Shown in pieces: positions 33,759-41,573 of a stretch of DNA of 64,000 bases. Position 1 is the stretch's first letter. Every line of letters begins with the position of its first letter. Under the pieces are notes generated by a model that was given only the letters and a program-made list of their open reading frames with translations, made no database searches and was not told where the DNA came from. Both the position numbers and the translations under genes were made by a program. Origin of the DNA: JAWLAT01 sp041395325 (GTDB lineage Bacteria; Pseudomonadota; Gammaproteobacteria; Xanthomonadales; SZUA-5); assembly GCA_041395325.1 (NCBI GenBank), contig JAWLAT010000018.1:1-64000 (forward strand), read 5' to 3'.

Positions 33759-34970
33759 TCAGGACAGCAACGCCTGCGCGAGCCCCAGGAACAGCCCCAT
33801 GCTGACCACGTCGGTGGCGGTGGTGAGAAAGATGCTGGAGGCGGTGGCCGGGTCGGTGCCCAGGCGTCGAAGCAGTTGCGGAACCGCAGCGCCAGCGGCG
33901 CCGGAGATGACGCAACTGCCGACCATTGACAGGAAGGTAATCAGGCCCAGCATGGGCGCTTCCGGGTGCGACTCGAAGCGCGCCAGCAGGAACATCCCGA
34001 TGGCGGCCACCACGCCGACCAAGGCGCCATTGACCAGACCCAGCCAGGCTTCCTTGACCACCAGCGAGGGTCCGCGCTCAGGTTTGAGCTCGCCCAGCGT
34101 CATGCCCCTCAGTGTGACGGCCAGGGCCTGGCAGCCGGTATTGCTGCATTGCCCGGAAAGCACCGGCAGAAACACTGCCAGCAGCACGATCCGATCGATG
34201 GTGTCCTGAAAGACACCGACCACCGCGGCGGCGACAAAGGCCGTCAGCAGATTGAGCTGCAGCCAGGGATGCCGGAAGGCGATCGAACGCCGCCACGGGG
34301 TGGCGAGCCGCTCCTCCTTTTCCACACCGACCATCGAGCCGGCTTGCGCGCTGATCTCGAAGGCCTGCTGTTCGAACAGCACCTGTCCGCGCACCATGCC
34401 GACCAGCCGGCCGTTGGCGTCGCAGACGGGATAGGCCGGGAAATGCCGGGTCACGACTTCATTCATCGCTTCAGCCAGCGGCAGCTCCGGACGCAGGTAG
34501 AAGGGCTGCCGCACCATGACCTCGCTCAACGGAGCGTCCGAGTTGGCAAACAGCAGTTCGCGAAAGGTCACCACGCCGACCAGTTCGCCATCGGCCTCGG
34601 TGACGAAGACATAGGTGATCAGCTGACGCTTGACCGCATGCCGCAGTACACGGATGGCATCACGAACAATGGTCCCCGGCCGGAACACCGCCGGTGCGCG
34701 CTCGACCAGCCGCCCAACCGAGTTGTCCGGATAGCTGCCCGCCTTTAGCCACTCCTCACCCTGTCCGGCGGCCGTCTCGGCAGCGATGTGTACTCGCCGT
34801 TCGGCATCGAAACGCTCGAGGATGGGCATCGCATGACCGGGGCCCAGGGCGACCAGAATCTGGGCGATGCGGTCGTCTTCCAGTTCAGCCAGACGATCGC
34901 GGGCACCCACCGGGTCGAGTTGGCGCAACTCGGCCAGCAGTGCCTGTGAGGTGTCAGCCTGTTCGGACAA
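33759..34970 (-). CDS. mgtE: MgtE-type magnesium transporter
   Basis: Mg2+ channel/transporter of the inner membrane, 403 residues from the chosen start. Order: an MgtE N-domain (LLAELRQLDPVGARDRLAEL), two CBS domains (KRQLITYVFVTEADGELVGV; RHFPAYPVCDANGRLVGMVR) and five membrane helices containing GQCSNTGCQALAVTLRG and SASSIFLTTATD-like pore residues (TASSIFLTTATDVVSMG). I place the start at TTG 34970 because AGGGGA lies just upstream. The frame runs back to 35036, but that start lies within the terminator of the next gene. Regulation by Mg2+ binding to the N and CBS domains is known for the family; no Mg riboswitch was seen. Confidence 0.9.
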   Translation of the reverse strand: MSEQADTSQALLAELRQLDPVGARDRLAELEDDRIAQILVALGPGHAMPILERFDAERRVHIAAETAAGQGEEWLKAGSYPDNSVGRLVERAPAVFRPGTIVRDAIRVLRHAVKRQLITYVFVTEADGELVGVVTFRELLFANSDAPLSEVMVRQPFYLRPELPLAEAMNEVVTRHFPAYPVCDANGRLVGMVRGQVLFEQQAFEISAQAGSMVGVEKEERLATPWRRSIAFRHPWLQLNLLTAFVAAAVVGVFQDTIDRIVLLAVFLPVLSGQCSNTGCQALAVTLRGMTLGELKPERGPSLVVKEAWLGLVNGALVGVVAAIGMFLLARFESHPEAPMLGLITFLSMVGSCVISGAAGAAVPQLLRRLGTDPATASSIFLTTATDVVSMGLFLGLAQALLS

Positions 34971-35020
34971 GAGTCCCCTTCGTCGGTTTCTCAGCGCAAC
35001 GGCGCATGTTAACGCGGCCC

Positions 35021-35057
35021 GCAGAAACGAAGACACCGGCCAAAGGCCGGTGTCTTC
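35021..35057 (-). terminator. Intrinsic terminator of the secreted hydrolase gene
   Basis: Perfect 13-bp stem GAAGACACCGGCC / GGCCGGTGTCTTC around a 3-base loop, followed on the minus strand by GTTTCTG. It starts 18 bases beyond the stop of the gene ending at 35075, between it and mgtE on the same strand. Confidence 0.8.
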
Positions 35058-35074
35058 GGGTGTCGCTGAATGAT

Positions 35075-37000
35075 TCAGCGTGCCGCGTTGTTGTTCATGT
35101 CGTTGTTGCGGCTGGCATCGGTGGTCTGCGCCGGGTCACGCATGCCGCTGGTGTGGCACCAGCCGGTCTTGTGGCCACGATTGACTGCGCCGCTCAACTG
35201 GCCATAGGCGCGCTCGGTGGTGCCATCGTCCGGATCGTTCAACAGCAGATCGGTGGCGATGTGGCAGTAGTCGTAGGCCCACCAGCGGTCGTTGAACGAG
35301 GTGGTGTAATAGTGGACCTTGGCCCTTGCCCAGGAGGGAATGCCGGACAGCCAGCTGGACGCACCGCTGTAGGTCAGGTTGCTGTTGGTGCCGCAGCCGA
35401 CGCCAAAGACCTGCCCCAGCACGGCCAGATTGCCGGCCAGCGCGGTGCCCTGATAGGGCGTGCCCACCGACTGAATCAGACGGTTGCCGGTGGCGTTGTC
35501 CAGACCACTCCAGTAGTAGGTATACAGATGGGTGGCAGCGGCACCGCCCTGGCTGTGCGCAACCACGCCGAAAGAATTCCAGGTGGCGCCGAAGTCGCGG
35601 ATGCGACGGGCGAAGTCGTCGTGAGAACGATTCTTGTTCAGGTCCTGGAACACCGACTCATTGGTGAAGCGGCCGATCTGGCTGCCCCAGACGTTGCCCG
35701 AGCAGTAGCCATGGACCAGCAGCAGCCGGGTGCCGGTGCCTTCGGTCTGCAGTCCGGCCGGACGCGGTCCCACACGCATCTGTTCATCGATGCCGATCAC
35801 CGCCTCAGTGGCGGCGCGCGGCAGGCGATCCAAGGAGAGCTTCAGGCTGCTGGCCTTGGCGATGGTGATGAAATGATCGGGATCTTCGATGCGCAGATTG
35901 CGCAGTTCCAGACCGGCATTGGCGTTGGCCAGGGCCAGCCAGTGCGCGTCCAGACCCAGTGTCAGCTTGCCGCCACTCAGCTCGCTCATGCCGGCCACCC
36001 AGCTGACCGGCTGCCGGCCATTGTTGGCCCACAGCTCGGCGTAGACGCGATAGTGCGACAGCGGTTGACGGCTGCTGACCGGCAGTTCGATCGAGATCTG
36101 GCGGTCATTGACAACCTTGGCCGCCGCCGAACTGGCCAGCAGTTGCAGATCCGTGGCCACGACCGGCACCAGATGCTCGGCGCTGCGCGCAAAGGCCACG
36201 CCGTCGACACCGACGCCTTCCATGCGGACCTGCACCGTGTAGCTGCCGGACTCCAGGGCCTGGAAGCCGCCACCATAGACACCGTCACGGGCCCGACCGT
36301 CCTGATGACCACCGTCGTCGAGCATGTTCACCAACTGTTGCTGGCCGCTCGGCGCCGTCACCAGCATCGAGGCGGCGCGAATCGTGGGCGCACCCACTTC
36401 GCTGAAGCCCGTCGCGTCGACGTTGAAGGCGCTGGCGCGGAAGTTCAGGGTCTGGCCGACGGTCTGATTGAAGGCCACCTGCTGCGAGCGCAGGCGGGCC
36501 GGGCCGCCGCCTTCGAGCAGGATGAAGCCGCGCTGCTGGGCTGCCGAGCCGGCGTCGATCTGGACGCCCCAGGCGCCTTGCTCCAGGCCGTCAAAGGCGT
36601 AGTACTGACCGGCGTATTGCGCGTCGCCCATGCCGTATTGGGTGCTGCTGACCTGCTGTGCCAACCGCTCTGCAGCGTTGCTGGCACGTGCGCCAGGCGC
36701 CTGCAGCGACAACGTCCAGTCGATCGCCTGGTTGTTCAGAAGTACCAGCCGCGCGGCCGACGACTCGATGGGCAGCTGACCTTGCCAGCCATAGCGGCCA
36801 TCGCTGCCACGACTCAGCAACACCGGCAGCAACAGGCTCTTGGACTCGATGGCCGACGCGGCCGGGTCGGCCGGCGCCATCTGCGCAAACTCGCTGGCCG
36901 GACCACCCAGCTGCTTGGTTGGCGGCAACCCGGCCGCCCCCGCGGGCAGGGCCATACCGACCGACAACAATGACGACACCCAAACGGACAACTTGCTCAC
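35075..37000 (-). CDS. Secreted alpha/beta hydrolase (lipase-like) with N-terminal beta domains
   Basis: A 641-residue exported protein. The GTG at 37000 is preceded by GGGAGG and begins a signal peptide (SVWVSSLLSVGMALPAGAAG). The middle region is beta-rich and contains DGRARDGVYGGGFQALESGS and GVGVDGVAFARSAEHL, close to what is annotated as a choice-of-anchor X domain. The C-terminal hydrolase shows GTRLLLVHGYCSGN (oxyanion region) and the nucleophile elbow VVAHSQGGAAATHLY; H and D partners are probably in the Trp/Tyr/Cys-rich tail. Several cysteines (GVGCGTNS, YDYCHIA, TGWCHTS) fit an exported disulfide-bearing enzyme. Substrate unknown. Confidence 0.8.
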   Translation of the reverse strand: MSKLSVWVSSLLSVGMALPAGAAGLPPTKQLGGPASEFAQMAPADPAASAIESKSLLLPVLLSRGSDGRYGWQGQLPIESSAARLVLLNNQAIDWTLSLQAPGARASNAAERLAQQVSSTQYGMGDAQYAGQYYAFDGLEQGAWGVQIDAGSAAQQRGFILLEGGGPARLRSQQVAFNQTVGQTLNFRASAFNVDATGFSEVGAPTIRAASMLVTAPSGQQQLVNMLDDGGHQDGRARDGVYGGGFQALESGSYTVQVRMEGVGVDGVAFARSAEHLVPVVATDLQLLASSAAAKVVNDRQISIELPVSSRQPLSHYRVYAELWANNGRQPVSWVAGMSELSGGKLTLGLDAHWLALANANAGLELRNLRIEDPDHFITIAKASSLKLSLDRLPRAATEAVIGIDEQMRVGPRPAGLQTEGTGTRLLLVHGYCSGNVWGSQIGRFTNESVFQDLNKNRSHDDFARRIRDFGATWNSFGVVAHSQGGAAATHLYTYYWSGLDNATGNRLIQSVGTPYQGTALAGNLAVLGQVFGVGCGTNSNLTYSGASSWLSGIPSWARAKVHYYTTSFNDRWWAYDYCHIATDLLLNDPDDGTTERAYGQLSGAVNRGHKTGWCHTSGMRDPAQTTDASRNNDMNNNAAR

Positions 37001-37022
37001 GACGACCTCCCTCGTTCGTGAA

Positions 37023-37044
37023 GATGCCGCCGGACGGCGGCATC
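37023..37044 (-). repeat. Hairpin in the leader of the secreted hydrolase gene
   Basis: GATGCCGCC / GGCGGCATC, perfect 9-bp arms with GGAC loop, 23-44 bases upstream of the GTG start at 37000. It may be an operator or a leader-RNA structure; it does not overlap the GGGAGG ribosome binding site. Confidence 0.4.
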
Positions 37045-37263
37045 GGGACAAGGCGGGCGAACCCACCATACGTGGCCGTATGGTAAACGGAGGCTGAACG
37101 AGATCGCAAGCACTTTCTGCTGACTCACGGCGACAAGTGACGCGATGGGTCAGTTTGGGGAAATGACGCATGTCGACGTCACCAACCTTGGTCGCCGTGC
37201 TTCGATCGAGACGGACGCGCTTTGGGGGAATCCGGGCGCCATCTGCGCCCGGATCCTTGCGGC

Positions 37264-39087
37264 TCAGCGCAAGTGCATGTCCTGCTGGAACTCGATGCCA
37301 CGCTCGGTCAGGATGACGCGCACTTCGCTGTACTCCAGCGCCTCACCAAAACGCCGCATCAGGCCGGTGATTTGCGCGGCGAAGGCCTCGGCATCGGCCT
37401 CGCTGATGGCTGGCTCCGCGGCCTCCTCCGCGCCGCCCTCATTCTCGTCGTCAACGTCGCTGTCGTCCTCGTCGCCGTACTCGTCTTCATCGTCATCGAC
37501 GCTGAGCTGCCCCTTCAGCATGCCGTCGCGCATGCCCTTCTCGAACAGATCGGCGTAGAACTCACTGTAGAAACGACCGCTTTCGCCGTATCGAAGGATT
37601 GGATGCGGGCCTTCCTGCGTGACGCCGGCCACGCTCATCGCGCGGGAATCGTCCACTTCGCCCACCGCCACCGCGATGCTGCGATCGGTCATCAGCAGCC
37701 GGGCGGGCAGCGGCAGCGGCAGCAGTTCCTGCGGCAGGGTGACCGATTCGCCGCCGGATTGAAGCGAAAGTTCACGCAGTGACTCCACCTGCGCCTGGGC
37801 GAAGGACCACACCGCCGCTGGCGCCGGAGAGCTCAGGGCCAGCACGCCGGTGCCGCTTTCAGGCTGGTGCTCCTCATTGAGCTCCAGCGAGTCCAGACTG
37901 AAATAGACGCCATGGAAATTGGCGGCCATGCCGATCGCCATCGGGTTCAGGCTCTCCTTCAGCTTGCGCATGCCGTCGTTCAGGTCAGTCAGCTGCTCGC
38001 ACTGGTAGGGACTGGCGATCACGCGGTCGGCGATCTTGCCCAGCAACGTGCCGGTCTTGATCGGATCCATACCGAAACCGAACCAGACCAGCGCATCCTT
38101 AGGGGTGCCTGCACCTGGCTGCGGGCTGGCGATGGCGGCCCATTGCGAAGCCCACTCCGGCTGCAGCTCGATGACCGACAGCGAGTCCATCCGCTTGGCA
38201 TCCAGCCGGGTGCCACCGAAGACGACACGCGGGAACTGCGCCGCCATCGCGCTAGCCTCGGCCTTGCAGGTGGCTTCGTTGCCGCCGTCCTGATCCTCAT
38301 CGTCGCGGTCTTCTTCATCGGCCATGTCCAGCAGCGCCTTGTCACCGACCGACTGCGGCGCCAATACGCTGCTGAGGATCCGCTGGGTATCGAGGTAGCC
38401 GACGCCACCCATCGGCACCAGCTGGTACTTGGCGATCAGATCGGACACCGTGGTGGTCTGCGCCAGCGACTGGGCCGGTCGTTGCAGGCCCAGCACCGCT
38501 TCGCGAATCTGCTCATCGACGCTGGCGGGCGTGAGCGCCATGACGACCTGGCTGTCGAGCACGGCCAGATAGGCGACCATTTCATCGAGCACCTGGCGGC
38601 GCACGTTGTGGCCGGCTACGTCGGCGCGATCCATGCTGTGACCGGCCGCCGCTTCGATCCGCGCCACCGCCGCTTCGAAGGCAGCGGGATCATCCAGACG
38701 CATGCGCAGCACCGGCAGCAGGCCGTGACCGTAGAAGGCGATCTCCTGCCGGCTGGCCAGGCCCAGGGGCGAGGCGACGTTCGGGTCGACCAGCGGTCCC
38801 AGTTCCGCCACCAGACTGCGCGCGATCTCCAGATTGCGTTCGGCTTCGGCGTCCTTGGCATTGCGTCCGGCCATGGCGAGGAACTCGCTCATGGTCTGCA
38901 GCATCTGCTCGCCACCGAAGGCCTCCAGCCAGGCGCGGCGCAGCGCCGGATCCAGTGGTTCGGCACTGACCACCGCATAGGGCGTGTCGGCCGGCACATA
39001 GGCGAGCAGGTTGTCGGCCGCGGCTTCGTCGCGGGAACAGGCAGTCAGTCCCAGCGCAACGGCGCCGGCCAGCAGCAGGGCACGCAT
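37264..39087 (-). CDS. Large acidic lipoprotein of unknown function (possibly DUF3352-like)
   Basis: A 607-residue lipoprotein: signal MRALLLAGAVALGLTAC with lipobox LTAC. The start of the mature part, NLLAYVPADTPYAVVSAEPL, resembles DUF3352-type proteins but I am not certain. An acidic low-complexity tract lies at about residues 525-550 (DDDEDEYGDEDDSDVDDENE), and another (DEEDRDDEDQDGGNE) near residue 270; both might bind metal ions. Only two cysteines besides the lipid anchor are evident (in EATCKAEA and PYQCEQLT). ATG 39087 has GGAGG 7 bases upstream. It stands alone after a REP-like element. Confidence 0.8.
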   Translation of the reverse strand: MRALLLAGAVALGLTACSRDEAAADNLLAYVPADTPYAVVSAEPLDPALRRAWLEAFGGEQMLQTMSEFLAMAGRNAKDAEAERNLEIARSLVAELGPLVDPNVASPLGLASRQEIAFYGHGLLPVLRMRLDDPAAFEAAVARIEAAAGHSMDRADVAGHNVRRQVLDEMVAYLAVLDSQVVMALTPASVDEQIREAVLGLQRPAQSLAQTTTVSDLIAKYQLVPMGGVGYLDTQRILSSVLAPQSVGDKALLDMADEEDRDDEDQDGGNEATCKAEASAMAAQFPRVVFGGTRLDAKRMDSLSVIELQPEWASQWAAIASPQPGAGTPKDALVWFGFGMDPIKTGTLLGKIADRVIASPYQCEQLTDLNDGMRKLKESLNPMAIGMAANFHGVYFSLDSLELNEEHQPESGTGVLALSSPAPAAVWSFAQAQVESLRELSLQSGGESVTLPQELLPLPLPARLLMTDRSIAVAVGEVDDSRAMSVAGVTQEGPHPILRYGESGRFYSEFYADLFEKGMRDGMLKGQLSVDDDEDEYGDEDDSDVDDENEGGAEEAAEPAISEADAEAFAAQITGLMRRFGEALEYSEVRVILTERGIEFQQDMHLR

Positions 39088-39243
39088 CGCGGCCTCCAGA
39101 ATCCAGGGAAGACCAAGCGTAGCGGCGGGCGCCGGTGGCGTCGAGAAAAGCGGCGAAGCGCCAGGCTTGTCGACCACGGTCGCTTGGTCGCGCCAACGGA
39201 ACACGCCTCGACGCTATGCTCAGACCGGACACAAGATTCTCTG

Positions 39244-39380
39244 CTCCTCCCCTTGCACGGCGAAGCCATGGAGGGGGAGGCCGGAGGGGGTTAGCCCCTG
39301 ATTGCGCCCTCGAACTCGCGATCAGAAGCGCCCCCACCCCGACCCGCCCCTCCGCGGCCACGCTGCGCAATGGAGGGGGC
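39244..39380. repeat. Twin-hairpin REP-like intergenic element
   Basis: Lies in the 363-base gap between the lipoprotein and exporter genes, which holds no convincing gene. Two imperfect GC-rich hairpins flank a spacer. One pairs CTCCTCCCC (39244-) with the GGGGGAGG ending at 39280. The other (about 39328-39380) pairs GCCCCTCC with GGAGGGGGC. Both share a core like CCATGGAGGGGG or CAATGGAGGGGG. The layout fits BIME/REP-type elements, often multi-copy. Confidence 0.55.
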
Positions 39381-39450
39381 AAAGCGCAACAATGCAGCAG
39401 GCAGCGTGGAGGTCTGCGAGGCGCACCAGGCGGCCCGGCCGCGAGGTGCA

Positions 39451-41247
39451 TCAGTCGCGTGGCTGCCCGGTCTGGACACCCCACAGACCGGCATAAATCC
39501 CGCCGGTCTGCACCAGCTCGTCATGGCGGCCCCGTTCGGCGATGCGGCCGCGTTCCATCACCAGAATCTGGTCGGCGTGGACGATGGTCGACAATCGATG
39601 CGCGATCATGATCGTGCTGCGGCCCTCGCAGAGCTGGCTGAGGGCGCGCTGGATGGCGGCCTCGGTCTCGTTGTCGACCGCGCTGGTGGCTTCGTCGAGC
39701 AGCAGAATGGGTGGGTCCTTCAACACGGCGCGCGCCAATGACAGCCGCTGGCGCTGACCGCCGGAGAGCTTCTGGCCGTACTCGCCGATCGGCGTCGCGT
39801 AGCCCTGTGCCAGTTCACCGATGAAGGCGTGGGCCTCGGCCAGACGCGCCGCATTGTGGATCTCGTCGATGCCCGCGCCGGGTCGGCCGTAGGCGATGTT
39901 CTCCTCGACCGTGCCGTCGAACAGGAACACGTCCTGGCTGACCAGACCGATCTGCTGACGCAGCCAGTGCAGGTCGTAGGTCTCGATGGGCTCGCCGTCG
40001 AGCAGGATGCGGCCGTTGGAGGGCTGATAGAAGCGCAGTAGCAGTTTGACCAGTGTGCTCTTGCCCGAGCCGGTGCTGCCGACCAGCGCCAGCGTCTGAC
40101 CGGGGTGCAGCTCGAAATCGATGTCCTGCAGCACCGGACGGCCATCGCCGTAGGCGAAGCTCAACCCCTCGACGTGGATATGCCCCGACAGCTGCGCCGG
40201 ACGCAGCCGACCCTCCCGCGAAACCTGCACCGGCGTGTCCATCAGGTTCAGGACGCGCCGGGTCGAGGCCATGGCGCGCTCGTACAGGTCGACGGTTTCC
40301 GCCAGGCCGGTCAGCGGCCACAGCAACCGCTGGGTGAGGAACACCAGCACGCCGTAGAGGCCCACATTGAGACTGCCATCGAGGGTCTTCAGGCCACCGA
40401 CGATCAAAGTGGCCAGGAAGCCGGCCAGGATCGCCATCCGGATCAGCGGGATGAAGGCCGAGCTGATGCGGATGGCGCGGGCATTGGCCTCGCAATAGCC
40501 GGTGCTGTCGGTGCTTAGACGATCCAGTTCATCGTGCTCGCGGGTGAAGCTCTTGATCGTCGCAATGCCCGCGATGGCATTGGCCAGCCGTGCCGCCAGC
40601 TGTCCGGCCCGCTCGCGCACGTCGGCATACAGCGGTTGCGCGCGTCGCTGGAAATGGAAGGCGCCCCAGACGATCACCGGAATCGGCGTGAAGGCGAGCA
40701 GGGCGATCAGCGGTGACACGGCGAAGAAGACGCCGCCGACGGCCACCAGCGTGGTGGCGACCTGGATCAGATTGTTGGCGCCGCCATTGAGAAAGCGCTC
40801 CAGCTGATTGATGTCGTCGTTGAGGATGGCAATCAGGTTGCCGCTGCGCTGGTTCTCGAAATAGGCCAGGTCCAGCTGGCTCAGGTGGGCGAAGCCGTCG
40901 CGCCGCAGTTCGTGCTGCAGGTCCTGCGCCAGACCGCGCCAGAGCAGCAGATACAGGTACTCAAACAGACTCTCGCCGGCCCAGATCAGGAAGGTCAGTC
41001 CACCGAGCACGAAGATCTGCAGCTTCGGATCGACCAGCCCCATCGCGGCCAGGAAGCTCTGCTCACCACGCACGACCACGTCGATGGCGATGCCGATCAG
41101 GATCTCCGGGGCGATGTCGAACAGCTTGTTGGTGACCGAACAGGCGCTGGCCGCCCAGATCCGCCGCCGATGGCCGCGCGCGTAGTGGAGCAGGCGTCGC
41201 AGCGGACCTGCGCCGGTTGCCGCGTTTGGGTCAGGCGAGCCGTTCAT
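39451..41247 (-). CDS. ABC exporter, fused permease and ATPase (ABCB/MsbA-like)
   Basis: A 598-residue half-transporter. The N-terminal part has about six helices (IWAASACSVTNKLFDIAPEI; IFVLGGLTFLIWAGESLFEY; VATTLVAVGGVFFAVSPLIA; MAILAGFLATLIVGGLKTL). The ATPase domain follows: Walker A GSTGSGKST, Q-loop LVSQDVFLFDGT, signature LSGGQRQRLSLARA, Walker B ILLLDEATSAVD and the H-loop IMIAHRLSTI. The permease spans about 20-320 and the ATPase about 355-590. A lipid or drug export role is plausible but unproven. The frame continues 108 residues upstream of ATG 41247, but that extension is Arg/Ser-rich and has no homology. Divergent from the permease gene at 41574. Confidence 0.93.
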   Translation of the reverse strand: MNGSPDPNAATGAGPLRRLLHYARGHRRRIWAASACSVTNKLFDIAPEILIGIAIDVVVRGEQSFLAAMGLVDPKLQIFVLGGLTFLIWAGESLFEYLYLLLWRGLAQDLQHELRRDGFAHLSQLDLAYFENQRSGNLIAILNDDINQLERFLNGGANNLIQVATTLVAVGGVFFAVSPLIALLAFTPIPVIVWGAFHFQRRAQPLYADVRERAGQLAARLANAIAGIATIKSFTREHDELDRLSTDSTGYCEANARAIRISSAFIPLIRMAILAGFLATLIVGGLKTLDGSLNVGLYGVLVFLTQRLLWPLTGLAETVDLYERAMASTRRVLNLMDTPVQVSREGRLRPAQLSGHIHVEGLSFAYGDGRPVLQDIDFELHPGQTLALVGSTGSGKSTLVKLLLRFYQPSNGRILLDGEPIETYDLHWLRQQIGLVSQDVFLFDGTVEENIAYGRPGAGIDEIHNAARLAEAHAFIGELAQGYATPIGEYGQKLSGGQRQRLSLARAVLKDPPILLLDEATSAVDNETEAAIQRALSQLCEGRSTIMIAHRLSTIVHADQILVMERGRIAERGRHDELVQTGGIYAGLWGVQTGQPRD

Positions 41248-41573
41248 GGCGACATTCGCCTGCGACACCTGCCTCGGGTGAGGTCCTCGTCCGCAGCGGG
41301 ATGGCAATGGAAGAGCGAAGGCGGCGACCAGGACTGCATCATTCGTCCGCGATGACCGGGGTCGCCGATGATACCGGTGCCGGCGGGCGACCGGCTCTGC
41401 AGAGCCCTCGTCTGTCCTGGCGGAGCCTCGGACTGTCCGAAATGACGCTGCCCCTGTCCGCCAGCGCACAGTGACGTAGCGCAGGACATCGCCTTCGGAC
41501 GCGTGGGCACTAGCGGTGCGTCGCTGGCGTGGAATGTGCATTTGCGGGGCACCCTTGCCTGGTCCCGCCATCG
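41248..41573. other. Divergent intergenic region between two ABC-related genes
   Basis: 326 bases holding the leaders of both genes. It contains a perfect 14-base palindrome GGCTCTGCAGAGCC (41393-41406), a candidate operator. No further gene with a credible start was found; the frames here are Arg-rich shadows. Confidence 0.4.

Noticed and set aside
39291..39524. Minus-strand open frame in the REP-like gap
   Set aside because: Its Gly/Arg-rich translation comes from the repeat hairpins; no start signal.
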